A DNA stretch of 64,000 bases from Aliirhizobium smilacinae (GCF_006335145.1 NZ_VDMN01000001.1:310001-374000), one strand, 5' to 3'. Shown: positions 9,787-19,077, numbered from the stretch's first letter. Program-made: numbers and translations. Notes: generated by a model not told the origin, from the sequence alone.

Positions 9787-10242
9787 ATGTCCAGCAATCG
9801 TCCCGTCGAAATCCGTCCTCTGGCAGCATCCGACCGCGAGGCGTGGCAGCCATTGTTCGAGGCCTATATAAGCTTCTACGAATCTGAGCTGCCGAAAGAG
9901 CAGTACGACATCACGTGGTCGCGTTTCCACGATCCGGAAGAGCCCATGCATGTGCTCGGCGCCTTCGACGAGGGCAGACTGGTCGGCATCGTGCATGCGC
10001 TTTTCCACCGCTCGACCTGGCTGCCGGATACGACCTGCTACCTGCAGGATCTCTATGTCGATGACAGCCAGCGCGGTCGCGGTGTCGGCGAAGCGCTGAT
10101 CGAAAAGGTGGCACTTCTGGCGCGTGACAAGAATGCCGGGCGGCTCTACTGGTTGACGCAGGAGAAGAACGACGCGGCCCGGCGTCTCTATGATCGGGTC
10201 GCGGTGGCGCCCGGCTTCATCCAGTACCGCAAACCGCTGTAA
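9787..10242 (+). CDS. GNAT-family N-acetyltransferase
   Basis: Predicted acetyl-CoA-dependent acetyltransferase of 151 residues. The acetyl-CoA pyrophosphate loop DSQRGRGVGEALIE lies near residues 98-111, preceded by the beta-strand CYLQDLYV, and the C-terminal strand holds AARRLYDRVA. The substrate is not evident. The ATG at 9787 follows a GAGGAG ribosome-binding site only a few bases after the icd terminator. It may be transcribed alone or by readthrough from icd. Confidence 0.9.
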   Translation: MSSNRPVEIRPLAASDREAWQPLFEAYISFYESELPKEQYDITWSRFHDPEEPMHVLGAFDEGRLVGIVHALFHRSTWLPDTTCYLQDLYVDDSQRGRGVGEALIEKVALLARDKNAGRLYWLTQEKNDAARRLYDRVAVAPGFIQYRKPL

Positions 10243-10330
10243 CCGGCCTGACATATCCGGCAATTAAGGCGTAGAACCTTGATTGTCTGATTGCGATCCC
10301 AAAACAATGGCGGCAACAGGAGGATTACGG

Positions 10331-10960
10331 ATGGCTGACGAAATCGTATTCTACACCAACCCGATGTCGCGCGGCCGCATTGCCCGTTGGATGTTGGAAG
10401 AGACCGGCGTTGCCTACCGGACGGAAATTCTTCAATTCGGAACAAGCATGAAGGACGACGGCTACAAGGCCGTCAACCCGATGGGCAAGGTACCGACAAT
10501 CATTCACGGCAAGAAGACCATCACGGAATGCGCCGCTATTTGCGCCTATCTAGCCGACGCATTTCCGCAGGCAGGTCTTGCGCCCTCACCTGCCGACCGC
10601 GCCGAATATTACCGCTGGATGTTCTTCGCCGCCGGTCCGCTGGAATCTGCCGTCAGCAACAAGGCGCTTGGCTTCGAGGTGCCGGCCGGCCGCGAGCGGA
10701 TGATTGGTTATGGCAGCTTTGCCGATGTGATGGATGCACTCGAACTCGCCGTTCGGACCAATTCCTACATCGCGGGAGAAAAATTCAGCGCTGCAGACGT
10801 CTATGTCGGTTCGCAGATCGGCTGGGGACTGCAATTCGGGTCGATCGAGAAGCGTCCGGCCTTCGAACAGTATTTCGGACGTCTTGCCCTTCGCGACGCC
10901 TATCAGCGAGCCGCCGAAAAAGACGACAAGGCGGTCGGTGAAATGCAGCGTTCCGCCTGA
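10331..10960 (+). CDS. Glutathione S-transferase family protein
   Basis: 209 residues with an N-terminal thioredoxin-like half (FYTNPMSRGRIARWML; cis-proline motif GKVPTI at about 55; glutathione gamma-Glu site TITECAAICAYL) and a helical C-terminal half. The active-site position lies in NPMSRGR, suggesting a serine-type catalytic residue as in bacterial GSTs. Substrate unknown. The ATG at 10331 has an AGGAGG site; the frame is open from 10283 but that part is not conserved. Likely a single gene. Confidence 0.9.
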   Translation: MADEIVFYTNPMSRGRIARWMLEETGVAYRTEILQFGTSMKDDGYKAVNPMGKVPTIIHGKKTITECAAICAYLADAFPQAGLAPSPADRAEYYRWMFFAAGPLESAVSNKALGFEVPAGRERMIGYGSFADVMDALELAVRTNSYIAGEKFSAADVYVGSQIGWGLQFGSIEKRPAFEQYFGRLALRDAYQRAAEKDDKAVGEMQRSA

Positions 10961-11058
10961 ATTAAAAGTCAAAATTCATCATGAATCAAAGGCTCGATTG
11001 CGGCTTTATAAGGGCATGCTAATCATATTTCGCCCAATCATGGGCGGAGATCACCCCG

Positions 11059-11397
11059 ATGACCAGGTTTACGTCCATTGCTGCGGGCGCTGTTGCGGCG
11101 CTTTTTCTGTCTGTCGGCACATCCTATGCTGACGATCTCGTTTTCATGCTGACCAACAATACCAGCGGCACGCTGGAGCGTTTCTATACGTCGCCGGTCG
11201 GCGTCAACAATTGGGAAGAGGACGTCTTTGGTGACGATGTGCTCGAACCCGGCGAAAGCATGAAGATCACCGTCGCCGACGGACGTCGCGTCTGCAAATA
11301 CGACATGCGCTTCGAATTCACCGAGGAATCGGCATTCGAGGACATGGAAGACACCCAGGACCTCTGCGCTACCGGCTCCTATACGATCCACCAGTGA
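11059..11397 (+). CDS. Small exported protein
   Basis: 112 residues beginning with a clear signal peptide (MTRFTSIAAGAVAALFLSVG, cleavage after TSYA). The mature part of about 88 residues is acidic, predicted to be mainly beta-structured, and has two Cys (RRVCKYD and QDLCATG) likely to form a disulphide. The first mature segment, DDLVFMLTNNTSGTLERFY, is seen in other rhizobial exported proteins I recall without a known role. Function unknown. Probably periplasmic. Confidence 0.8.
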   Translation: MTRFTSIAAGAVAALFLSVGTSYADDLVFMLTNNTSGTLERFYTSPVGVNNWEEDVFGDDVLEPGESMKITVADGRRVCKYDMRFEFTEESAFEDMEDTQDLCATGSYTIHQ

Positions 11398-11515
11398 CAA
11401 ATCCTTCGACAACCTGTCACTAAGCCAACGGTTCGTTCAAGATCCGTTAAGGCAGACAGGCGCAATGTCCGGTATCGAAGCGTCAAGAACAACCCGGCGC
11501 CCAGGGACGAAACAC

Positions 11516-11884
11516 ATGAAGAAGATCGCTCTTTCTGTCCTCTCCATCGCAATCCTTACCAGCGCCGCTCTCGCACCGGCCGGGAGCGCCATGGCACAAT
11601 GGCGCGACGGACCTCCGCCACGCTGGGACGATCGCAGACCACCACCGCCACGCTGGGATCGTGACCGTGATCGCCATCACCATCACAGCAATGGCGGTGC
11701 CATTGCCGGAGGTCTTGCTGCCGGTGTGATCGGTGGACTGATCGGCGGCGCCATCGTCAATAGCGGCGGCCCGCGTTATGTCGAGCCGCCACCACCACCG
11801 CCGCGTTGCTGGTTCGAGGATCGTCAGGTGCAGAACGCCTATAACGGCGGCTGGCACATGGAATCGATCCGCGTCTGCCGCTGA
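11516..11884 (+). CDS. Exported glycine-zipper protein with Pro/His-rich region
   Basis: 122 residues: a signal peptide (MKKIALSVLSIAILTSAALA, cleavage near SAMA), a Pro/Arg/Asp-rich stretch, four consecutive histidines near residue 57, then a glycine zipper (GGAIAGGLAAGVIGGLIGGA), a proline run and a C-terminal module with two Cys (PRCWFED and RVCR). It resembles BA14K/glycine-zipper envelope proteins of Rhizobiales. The zipper suggests membrane association or oligomerisation. The ATG at 11516 was chosen because the signal peptide starts there. A terminator follows. Confidence 0.8.
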   Translation: MKKIALSVLSIAILTSAALAPAGSAMAQWRDGPPPRWDDRRPPPPRWDRDRDRHHHHSNGGAIAGGLAAGVIGGLIGGAIVNSGGPRYVEPPPPPPRCWFEDRQVQNAYNGGWHMESIRVCR

Positions 11885-11909
11885 CAGCGCATCGACCTCA
11901 GACACCGAG

Positions 11910-11938
11910 AAAGCCGCGCATTGCGCGGCTTTCTGCTT
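11910..11938 (+). terminator. Terminator after the glycine-zipper gene
   Basis: AAAGCCGCGCA/TTGCGCGGCTTT stem followed by CTGCTTTC. As an almost symmetrical element it may also serve the convergent lipoprotein gene. Confidence 0.85.
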
Positions 11939-11957
11939 TCCTGGTGCCCGATTACAG

Positions 11958-12443
11958 CTATTGCGATTTTTTCTTCCTGGCATAAATCAGGCAATTATCG
12001 ATCATGCTGACGCAAAGGCCGTTGATATCGGTCGATGTATTGTTGTCACCGGCAAATTCCACCTGCCTCAGCTTGTTGTCGGTAAAACGGAACTGCGTGC
12101 TGCAATTGCCGCCCGATGAGCCGCTTGTCGATGTATTGACCGCGGGTATTGCACCGAACAGCGTGAATGACGGGTTTACGACATTCCAGCTTCCGCGCGG
12201 CATGTCGCGCCGATAGGCCCATATCGTGCCTGCGTCGGCCGTCGAGCTGCTGGCGCTCGGGAACCCGGCGCACATACGAATATCGTCCTCGTCCAGTCCG
12301 ACGAGTTCAGTGCGGGCGGCCGCAACCGTCGAATTCTCGCTGATGACCCGCGATGTATCTGGCGGGATCGTGCAGGAAAAAAGTACCACACTCAAAATCG
12401 ATATCCGGGCAATCGCCCGCAAATGCAAAGTCTGAAAAACCAT
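11958..12443 (-). CDS. Predicted lipoprotein of unknown function
   Basis: 161 residues with an N-terminal hydrophobic segment ending in a lipobox-like VVLFSC (Cys about residue 24), so the mature protein should be lipid-anchored. The rest is Ser/Thr/Asn-rich and has further Cys residues (RMCAGFP, GNCSTQF, GLCVSM, DNCLIY). The stretch DEDDIRMCAGFPS followed by TIWAYRR resembles small outer-membrane-associated lipoproteins of alphaproteobacteria. No function can be assigned. Convergent with the glycine-zipper gene. Confidence 0.7.
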   Translation of the reverse strand: MVFQTLHLRAIARISILSVVLFSCTIPPDTSRVISENSTVAAARTELVGLDEDDIRMCAGFPSASSSTADAGTIWAYRRDMPRGSWNVVNPSFTLFGAIPAVNTSTSGSSGGNCSTQFRFTDNKLRQVEFAGDNNTSTDINGLCVSMIDNCLIYARKKKSQ

Positions 12444-12586
12444 ATTTCGACATCGCCCTGTTTTCCTCCCAGAAAGCCTCCATGGGTCTAGCTAGGGAGC
12501 AGCGATGATCGATCAAGGCAATTTTTCCGCATGATCGGCAGATAAAAATATCCGCCGATCACGTTTTTCGTAAATCGCGTCGCAAA

Positions 12587-14209
12587 TCAGGCGACGAGGC
12601 CGGGCGCCTCGTATCCGGTGCGCTCGACATATTCGCGGTAACCGCCGTCATATCGATGAATGCCGTCGGCAGAGACTTCCAGCACGCGGTTTGAAAGCTC
12701 CGACAGGAAGTGGCGATCATGGCTGACGAAAAGCATCGTGCCTTCGTATTCAGACAGTGCGTTGATCAGCATTTCCTTGGTGTCGAGGTCGAGGTGGTTG
12801 GTGGGCTCGTCGAGCACCAGAAAGTTCGGCGGATCGAACAGCATACCAGCCATGACGAGCCGTGCCTTTTCGCCACCCGAAAGCACCCGGCATTTCTTCT
12901 CGACGTCGTCGCCTGAAAAACCGAAGCAGCCGGCCAATGTCCTGAGTGCGCCCTGGCCTGCCCGCGGAAACTCTGCCTCCAGCCATTCAAAGACCGTCTG
13001 TTCGCCATCGAGCAGGTCCATAGCGTGCTGGGCGAAATAACCCATCTTGACGCTGGCGCCGATCGCGACCGACCCCTGATCGGGCTCGGCCGAGCCGGCA
13101 ATCAGTTTCAACAAGGTCGATTTTCCGGCGCCGTTGACGCCCATGATGCACCAGCGCTCCTTGCGGCGGATCGAGAAATCGAGCCCGTCATAGATCGTCT
13201 TGCTGCCATAGGCCTTGTGTACACCCTTGAGGTTGGCCACGTCTTCTCCCGAGCGCGGCGGCGCCTGGAATTCGAAGGCAACCGACTGGCGGCGTTTCGG
13301 CGGTTCGACACGCTCGATCTTGTCGAGTTTCTTCACACGGCTCTGGACCTGGGCGGCGTGGGAGGCACGTGCCTTGAAACGCTCGATGAACTTGATTTCC
13401 TTGGCAAGCATCGCCTGCTGGCGCTCGAACTGCGCCTGCTGCTGCTTTTCGTTCTGCGACCGCTGCTGCTCGTAAAATCCGTAGTCGCCGGCATAGGTGT
13501 TAAGCGAACCGGCATCGATCTCGATGATCTTGTTGACGATGCGGTTCATGAATTCGCGATCGTGCGACGTCATCAGCAATGCGCCGTCATAGCCCTTGAG
13601 GAACTGTTCGAGCCAGATCAGGCTTTCGAGATCGAGATGGTTAGACGGTTCGTCGAGCAGCATCACGTCGGGGCGCATCAGCAGGATGCGGGCGAGCGCC
13701 ACGCGCATCTTCCAGCCGCCAGACAGCTTGCCGACATCGCCGTCCATCATTTCCTGACTGAAGGACAGGCCTGCGAGCACTTCGCGGGCACGGCTTTCCA
13801 GACCGTACCCGTCGAGTTCCTCATAGCGCGCCTGAACTTCACCGTAACGCTCGATGATGGCGTCCATCTCGTCGATGCGATCGGGATCGACCATGGCGCT
13901 TTCCAGCTCGCGCAATTCGGCTGCGACGGAGCTGACAGGCCCTGCGCCGTCCATGACCTCGGTGACGGCGCTGACGCCCGACATTTCACCGACATCCTGG
14001 TTAAAATAACCGATCGTAACGTGCTTTTCGACAGCGACTTGACCCTCATCGGGTATTTCGCCGCCGGTGATCATGCGGAACAGCGTCGTCTTGCCGGAAC
14101 CATTCGGCCCTACGAGACCGATCTTCTCGCCGCGATTGAGCGCAGCCGACGCCTCAATGTAGAGAATACGGTGGCTGTTCGACTTGCTGATATTTTCGAT
14201 ACGGATCAT
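12587..14209 (-). CDS. ABC-F family ATPase (ribosome-associated)
   Basis: 540-residue protein with two ABC cassettes and no transmembrane segment, the ABC-F pattern. Cassette 1: Walker A GPNGSGKT, signature LSGGWKMR, Walker B LLDEPSNHLD. Cassette 2: GVNGAGKS, LSGGEKAR, LVLDEPTNHLD. Between them lies a Gln/Lys-rich helical linker (around residues 240-310), the P-site tRNA interaction motif of this family. ABC-F proteins bind the ribosomal E site and resolve translation problems. It is closest by eye to the YbiT type, but the subfamily should be confirmed by phylogeny. Confidence 0.92.
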   Translation of the reverse strand: MIRIENISKSNSHRILYIEASAALNRGEKIGLVGPNGSGKTTLFRMITGGEIPDEGQVAVEKHVTIGYFNQDVGEMSGVSAVTEVMDGAGPVSSVAAELRELESAMVDPDRIDEMDAIIERYGEVQARYEELDGYGLESRAREVLAGLSFSQEMMDGDVGKLSGGWKMRVALARILLMRPDVMLLDEPSNHLDLESLIWLEQFLKGYDGALLMTSHDREFMNRIVNKIIEIDAGSLNTYAGDYGFYEQQRSQNEKQQQAQFERQQAMLAKEIKFIERFKARASHAAQVQSRVKKLDKIERVEPPKRRQSVAFEFQAPPRSGEDVANLKGVHKAYGSKTIYDGLDFSIRRKERWCIMGVNGAGKSTLLKLIAGSAEPDQGSVAIGASVKMGYFAQHAMDLLDGEQTVFEWLEAEFPRAGQGALRTLAGCFGFSGDDVEKKCRVLSGGEKARLVMAGMLFDPPNFLVLDEPTNHLDLDTKEMLINALSEYEGTMLFVSHDRHFLSELSNRVLEVSADGIHRYDGGYREYVERTGYEAPGLVA

Positions 14210-14293
14210 GACTGCCGGTGTTCCTGAAGGAATTCGGCCTGCCTTATGTCATGGGATGATGGTAATGTCGCCGGGTTTCGAAGAAAAACCGTT

Positions 14294-14419
14294 CTACTCG
14301 CCCGGATGATGATTCGGTCGTGTCTTCTTTTCTATATAACGCGAATAGAAGGCGACCGCGAGGCCGAGCGCTCCAATGAGCAGAGGTAGGATATACCAGA
14401 AGAAAAATGCAGAAGACAT
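14294..14419 (-). CDS. 41-residue single-pass membrane protein
   Basis: The minus strand from the ATG at 14419 reads MSSAFFFWYILPLLIGALGL followed by AVAFYSRYIEKK and a short polar His-rich tail. One transmembrane helix spans residues about 4-27, with positive residues after it indicating an N-out, C-in topology. A GGGAGG ribosome-binding site lies about 13 nt upstream. The frame closes at a TAG at 14294. It lies between the ABC-F and tig genes. Function unknown; it is too short for most automatic annotation. Confidence 0.6.
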   Translation of the reverse strand: MSSAFFFWYILPLLIGALGLAVAFYSRYIEKKTRPNHHPGE

Positions 14420-14540
14420 CACGACCGCAAGCCTCCCAAGATGATACGACCAGCTAGATGTAATACGAGCGCACCGAAAATATAACGTGAAATCACATTA
14501 ATCTTTGCAGTAGAGCCGTTTCAAGCCAACATATAATGCA

Positions 14541-14568
14541 AAAGGCCAGGTCGTTTCCGACCCGGCCT
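14541..14568 (-). terminator. Terminator after tig
   Basis: On the minus strand AGGCCgGGTCG, a short loop, CGACCtGGCCT and TTTTGC, located 26 nt after the tig stop codon. Confidence 0.8.
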
Positions 14569-14593
14569 CTCTCAATTTGCGTATCCGAAAAGA

Positions 14594-16063
14594 TTATTCG
14601 GCGCTGTCTTCAGCGGCCTTCTTCTTCGGTGCAGCCTTCTTCTTCGGAGCTTCTTCGCCTTCCTCAGCTTCAGCTTTTGCCTTCTTCGGCGCAGCCTTCT
14701 TCTTGGCCGGCTTATCGTCGCCTTCGGCTTCGTCGTCAGCCATCAGCTCTTCCTTGGTGACGGTCTTGTCGGTGACCTTCACTTCGGTAAGCAGCTTGTC
14801 GATAACCTTCTCTTCGAAGATCGGGGCGCGCAGCGAGTTCGAAGCGCCAGGCGTGTTGCGGAAGAAATCGAGGATTTCCTTCTGCTGGCCCGGGAACTGC
14901 TGAAGCTGTGCGTAAAGCGCGCGCTGCAGTTCTTCCTCGGTGACTTCGACGCCGGCCTTTTCGCCGATTTCGGAGAGGACGAGGCCGAGACGAACGCGAC
15001 GTTCTGCAAGCTTGCGGTATTCCGCGCGAGCTTCCTCCTCGGTCGTTTCTTCGTCTTCGAAGGTCTTGCCGGACTGGGCGAGATCGGTGTTGATCTGGCG
15101 CCAGATATTGTCGAACTCGGCGTCAACGAGGCCCTGCGGGGTATCGAACTGATACATTTCGTCGAGCTGGTCGAGAATCTGACGCTTCACCTTCTGGCGT
15201 GTCAGGTTACCGTACTGGCTTTCGATCTGGCCACGGACGATTTCCTTCAGGCGATCGACAGATTCGATGCCGAGCTTGGAGGCGAGTTCGTCGTTGATTT
15301 CAACTTCACCAGCAGCAGCAACGTCCTTGACGGTGATGTCGAAGGTGGCTTCCTTGCCTGCAAGATTTGCGGCCGGATACTGTTCCGGGAAGGTTACCGT
15401 GATGACCGTCTCATCGCCAGCCTTGACGCCGACCAGCTGGTCTTCGAAGCCTGGGATGAACTGGTTGGAACCGAGAACCAGCTCGGCATCTTCGGCAGCA
15501 CCGCCATCAAAGGCTTCGCCATCAACCTTGCCGAGATAGTTCATGGTGACGCGGTCGCCGTTGGCGGCCTTGCCCTTCTTGGTCTCGTAGGTACGAGCGC
15601 TTTCGGCGATCTTGAGGATCTGCTCGTTGACTTCGTCTTCAGCGATTTCGACGACTTCACGGGTCACCGTGATGTTGTCGGTCGGCTTCAGCTCGATCGG
15701 CGGAATAACTTCGTAGGATAGCGTGAACTCAAGATCTGCCTGTGCAGACAGGATCTTTTCTGCTTCGTCCTGGTCCTCGGTCATCGAGATCGACGGCTGG
15801 GTCGCCGACTTCTCGCCGCGCTCGGAGAGAATCGTGCCCGGACGGTCGCGGATGATCTCGTTTACGAGATCGGCCATGATCGACTTGCCATAGGTCTTCT
15901 TAAGATGCGCCAATGGCACCTTGCCCGGACGGAAGCCGTTGATGCGGACCTTATCCTTCGCGTCGGCGAGGCGCACGTTCAGCTGTGCTTCCATCTCCTG
16001 CTTCGGGATGACAACTTTGATTTCGCGCTTCAGCCCTTCAGCGAGCGTTTCGGTAACCTGCAT
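14594..16063 (-). CDS. tig: Trigger factor, ribosome-bound chaperone and prolyl isomerase
   Basis: 489 residues. The N-terminal ribosome-binding domain contains the signature GFRPGKVPL (around residue 45), followed by the FKBP-type peptidyl-prolyl isomerase domain (about 160-245, with [17 protein letters not shown] and [18 protein letters not shown]) and the helical chaperone domain. The last about 40 residues are a Lys/Ala/Glu-rich tail with repeated AAPKKKA, longer than in E. coli. The true start is the ATG at 16063 ([10 protein letters not shown]): the frame continues to 16261, but that part overlaps a tRNA gene and is not protein. A terminator follows. Confidence 0.97.
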   Translation of the reverse strand: MQVTETLAEGLKREIKVVIPKQEMEAQLNVRLADAKDKVRINGFRPGKVPLAHLKKTYGKSIMADLVNEIIRDRPGTILSERGEKSATQPSISMTEDQDEAEKILSAQADLEFTLSYEVIPPIELKPTDNITVTREVVEIAEDEVNEQILKIAESARTYETKKGKAANGDRVTMNYLGKVDGEAFDGGAAEDAELVLGSNQFIPGFEDQLVGVKAGDETVITVTFPEQYPAANLAGKEATFDITVKDVAAAGEVEINDELASKLGIESVDRLKEIVRGQIESQYGNLTRQKVKRQILDQLDEMYQFDTPQGLVDAEFDNIWRQINTDLAQSGKTFEDEETTEEEARAEYRKLAERRVRLGLVLSEIGEKAGVEVTEEELQRALYAQLQQFPGQQKEILDFFRNTPGASNSLRAPIFEEKVIDKLLTEVKVTDKTVTKEELMADDEAEGDDKPAKKKAAPKKAKAEAEEGEEAPKKKAAPKKKAAEDSAE

Positions 16064-16219
16064 TTTCAAACCTTCATATCGTGGCGGCGGTGCCTGACCA
16101 TCCGGCATCTCCAGCCGTTCAACAGTCAGCACCCGCCGGAACTTCAAAGAGACCAGCTGCGGCATTAAAGGCGCCGGTCGTTCGCCTGTCTTTGGCTCAA
16201 GACCACACCTTGGCGGTGC

Positions 16220-16304
<85 letters not shown>

Positions 16305-16645
16305 GCCCCAAACCGCATCGAAATACCTCGTCGCCAGAGGCCTTCCGGAGCGCGCGTCTCTATAACATCGGTTTTCTTGCACGCAAAGGAAAAATGACAG
16401 CGACCAAAGAAGACTTCCCGCCGGCTGAGAGACCGAAAGATTATCACTTCGCCGGTGATTAATAGCGCCACCACGAAGCAGCCGGGCCGGCAAAAATAGC
16501 CATGCAGTTCAAGCATGCCATCCATTCAGCGTTTGCAGTGCACAACTTCCTTGTCTTTCTATAGGTTCAGCCCAACAAACGAAGCGGAATGCAGAACCGT
16601 CGTAGTTACCTGCAAAGAGGCTTCACAAGCGGATTTTCCGCAAGG
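16305..16645. other. Intergenic stretch between tRNA-Leu and the sRNA
   Basis: No supported gene. It must contain the minus-strand promoter of tRNA-Leu and the plus-strand promoter of the sRNA. Short frames here lack ribosome-binding sites. Confidence 0.5.
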
Positions 16646-16771
16646 AATTCGGGGCACGCACTCCTCCTCCCAAGCGTGAACCCGTGTAGACTGGCGATAC
16701 TCCTCCTCCCATTCGCCGGTCACCCATATGACGCCCACCGGATCTCCTCCCCCGGTGGGCGTCGTTCGTTT
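16646..16771 (+). ncRNA. Alpha-r14 (NfeR1/Smr14C)-like trans-acting sRNA
   Basis: About 125 nt forming three stem-loops, each exposing a CTCCTCCC anti-Shine-Dalgarno motif. Loop 1: stem CACGC/GCGTG (16655-16659 with 16674-16678). Loop 2: 9-bp stem GACTGGCGA/TCGCCGGTC (16689-16697 with 16713-16721). Loop 3: 11-bp stem GACGCCCACCG/CGGTGGGCGTC (16730-16740 with 16753-16763), followed by GTTCGTTT and acting as terminator. Size, three-hairpin fold and repeated anti-SD loops are the described hallmarks of the alpha-r14 family, whose Sinorhizobium member NfeR1 affects nodulation and salt adaptation. Such RNAs pair with the ribosome-binding sites of many mRNAs. The 5' end is estimated from the structure. 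Confidence 0.85.
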
Positions 16772-16944
16772 CAAGCCCACCTTCATTTTTTGAGCATTAT
16801 CGCGGCAGCAGCCATTATGCCGGAATGCACCAGACGCATAGGTGGCATACCTAACGGGCGCTGTTTTTTGTGCAGAAGAACATTTAAAACGATTAGCAGA
16901 TGAAGAGGGCGGAGATGACGCCCACAGGGCAAAGGATCCCCACA

Positions 16945-17091
16945 ATGAGCATCGCAAAGAAATTCAACGACTGGCGCAAGTACCGCGAAACCATTTCCGA
17001 GCTCGGCCGCATGACCGATCGCGAACTTGGTGACCTCGGCATCGGCCGCGCCGACATCCGTCGCGTAGCCCGGACTGCAGTCGGCTTCTAA
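16945..17091 (+). CDS. DUF1127 small protein
   Basis: 48 residues, the canonical length for this family: MSIAKKFNDWRKYRETISEL then GRMTDRELGDLGIGRADIRR, with the conserved core L-x-x-M-x-D-R-E-L-x-D-L-G-I. Small Arg-rich proteins of this type are numerous in Rhizobiaceae; Agrobacterium members have been linked to RNA turnover, phosphate and carbon metabolism. The ATG at 16945 follows AAAGGAT. It lies 174 bp downstream of the sRNA and has its own terminator, so it is probably monocistronic. Confidence 0.9.
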   Translation: MSIAKKFNDWRKYRETISELGRMTDRELGDLGIGRADIRRVARTAVGF

Positions 17092-17121
17092 TTCAGCCTC
17101 GACTCTCCAGTCGATAAAAAG

Positions 17122-17146
17122 CGCCTCCTTCGGGAGGCGTTTTTCG
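17122..17146 (+). terminator. Terminator after the first DUF1127 gene
   Basis: CGCCTCC, a TTCG tetraloop, GGAGGCG and then TTTTTCG. Confidence 0.9.
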
Positions 17147-17346
17147 TTTGTGCATTTTATTTAGCCTCAAAGATCTGATCTCCGCTTATTTTTCGCGCAT
17201 CGCTCACAAAAGCGACAATTCACCGCACAAATGCATGGCAGTTGCACACTATTTGCACTGCACATTATTATTATTCGCGCGTATAAGAGGTGCATCGCCG
17301 GGGCCGATAACGAGCGCCGGAAAAAGACGACTTTGAGGAAACCACC

Positions 17347-17490
17347 ATGAACCCGATCCGCATCGCCAAGAACTGGGTCAGCTACCGCCGCACCATGAAC
17401 GAGCTCGGCAACCTGTCGAACCAGGCCCTTTCAGACATCGGCCTGACCCGTTACGACATCCGCAACATTGCTGCTCGCTCCTTCCGTTAA
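17347..17490 (+). CDS. DUF1127 small protein
   Basis: 47 residues from the ATG at 17347 with a GAGGAAAC ribosome-binding site: MNPIRIAKNWVSYRRTMNEL followed by GNLSNQALSDIGLTRYDIRN. Same family and organisation as the neighbouring gene, and probably an old tandem duplicate (conserved spacing of R/Y and L-x-D-I/L-G). It has a 200-bp upstream region rich in A/T that contains two TTGCAC direct repeats 11 bp apart (17242 and 17253), and its own terminator. Confidence 0.88.
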   Translation: MNPIRIAKNWVSYRRTMNELGNLSNQALSDIGLTRYDIRNIAARSFR

Positions 17491-17562
17491 TCCCCAACGG
17501 ATTGCGGTATCCCAACCGCGCAGGGTGAGCAGGTCTAGCGACCGAAATGCCCAAGGATGATC

Positions 17563-17588
17563 AAAGGCACCTTCTCAGGTGCCTTTTT
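17563..17588 (+). terminator. Terminator after the second DUF1127 gene
   Basis: AAAGGCACC, a TTCTCA loop, GGTGCCTTT and further T residues. Confidence 0.9.
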
Positions 17589-17667
17589 GATTCCAGCGCC
17601 AAGTTGATTTCGAATCGGTCTCCTTTTTCATTCCTGTCGGCCGCGGCGCATGATAATGACGCGCCCC

Positions 17668-19077
17668 ATGACAGAGACATCCTATTCCCCCATTCACGTG
17701 ATCGGCGGCGGCCTTGCGGGTTCCGAAGCAGCCTGGCAGATCGCACAGGCCGGCATTCCGGTCATCCTGCACGAGATGCGCGGCGTTCGCGGCACCGATG
17801 CCCATCAAACGGACGGCCTTGCCGAACTCGTGTGCTCCAACTCCTTCCGCTCGGACGACGCAACGGCGAATGCCGTCGGCGTGATCCATGCCGAGATGAG
17901 ACTTGCCAATTCGCTGATCATCGCGTCAGCAGACAGACATCAGGTTCCGGCGGGTGGCGCGCTTGCAGTCGACCGTGACGGTTTTTCCGATGCGGTGACG
18001 GCTGCAATCTCCGGCCACCCGCTGATCACCGTCGTGCGCGAGGAAATCCAGGGCCTGCCACCGAAGGAATGGGACCTCGCAGTGGTCGCCACCGGTCCCC
18101 TCACCTCGCCTTCGCTTGCCGCTTCCATCCAGTCAGAGACCGGCGAAGACCAGCTCGCCTTCTTCGACGCGATCGCACCGATCGTGCATCGTGATTCGAT
18201 CGACATGGATATCTGCTGGTACCAGTCACGCTACGACAAGGTCGGCCCCGGCGGCACGGGCAAGGATTATATCAACTGCCCGCTCGACAAGGATCAGTAT
18301 GAAGCCTTTGTCGATGCACTGATTGCCGGCGATACAGTCGGCTTCAAGGAATGGGAAGGAACGCCCTATTTCGATGGCTGCCTGCCGATCGAGGTGATGG
18401 CGGAACGCGGCCGCGAGACGCTTCGCCACGGGCCGATGAAACCAATGGGTCTCACCAACGCGCATAATCCGACGGTCAAGGCCTATGGCGTGGTGCAGCT
18501 TCGCCAGGACAATGCGCTTGGCACGCTCTACAATATGGTCGGCTTCCAGACAAAATTGAAATACGGCGCCCAGGCCGAAATCTTCCGGATGATTCCGGGC
18601 TTGCAGAATGCCGAGTTCGCCCGTCTCGGCGGGCTGCATCGCAATACCTATATCCAGTCGCCGATCCTGCTCGACCGCTCGCTGACGCTGAAGAGCCGGC
18701 CAGGGCTGAGGTTTGCTGGCCAGATCACTGGTTGCGAAGGATATGTGGAAAGCGCCGCGATCGGCCTGCTTGCAGGGCGATTCGCTGCAGCGGAGCGCAA
18801 GGGCGAGCCATTGACGCCGCCGCCTGCGACAACGGCGTTCGGCTCACTTCTCGGCCACATTACCGGCGGCCATCTCATCCACGACGAAGAACCCGGCAAA
18901 CGATCCTTCCAGCCGATGAATATCAATTTCGGACTGTTTCCGGAACTAGAGCCCGGCTCGATCGTCAAGCCCGAAGGCGTCAAGCGCTTCCGTGGCAAGG
19001 ACAAGACGATCATGAAACGGCAGCTCATGTCGGCGCGAGCGCTGAAAGATTGCGCTAGTTGGCTCGGTCTGGCGTAG
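17668..19077 (+). CDS. trmFO: Folate-dependent tRNA (uracil-54-C5)-methyltransferase
   Basis: Forms ribothymidine at position 54 of tRNA using methylenetetrahydrofolate and FAD. The FAD-binding glycine motif [13 protein letters not shown] is at residues about 9-21, the family-specific [19 protein letters not shown] segment follows with its Cys, and [18 protein letters not shown] closes the FAD-binding core. 469 residues is a normal length. Start set at the ATG at 17668 (MTETSYSP); an upstream ATG at 17650 is possible. The 3' end overlaps the convergent gene at 19055 by 23 bp. Confidence 0.95.
   Translation: MTETSYSPIHVIGGGLAGSEAAWQIAQAGIPVILHEMRGVRGTDAHQTDGLAELVCSNSFRSDDATANAVGVIHAEMRLANSLIIASADRHQVPAGGALAVDRDGFSDAVTAAISGHPLITVVREEIQGLPPKEWDLAVVATGPLTSPSLAASIQSETGEDQLAFFDAIAPIVHRDSIDMDICWYQSRYDKVGPGGTGKDYINCPLDKDQYEAFVDALIAGDTVGFKEWEGTPYFDGCLPIEVMAERGRETLRHGPMKPMGLTNAHNPTVKAYGVVQLRQDNALGTLYNMVGFQTKLKYGAQAEIFRMIPGLQNAEFARLGGLHRNTYIQSPILLDRSLTLKSRPGLRFAGQITGCEGYVESAAIGLLAGRFAAAERKGEPLTPPPATTAFGSLLGHITGGHLIHDEEPGKRSFQPMNINFGLFPELEPGSIVKPEGVKRFRGKDKTIMKRQLMSARALKDCASWLGLA

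Noticed and set aside
16559..16957. 132-residue minus-strand frame across the sRNA
   Set aside because: The interval is explained by a three-hairpin sRNA on the plus strand; the frame has no ribosome-binding site and an implausible composition.
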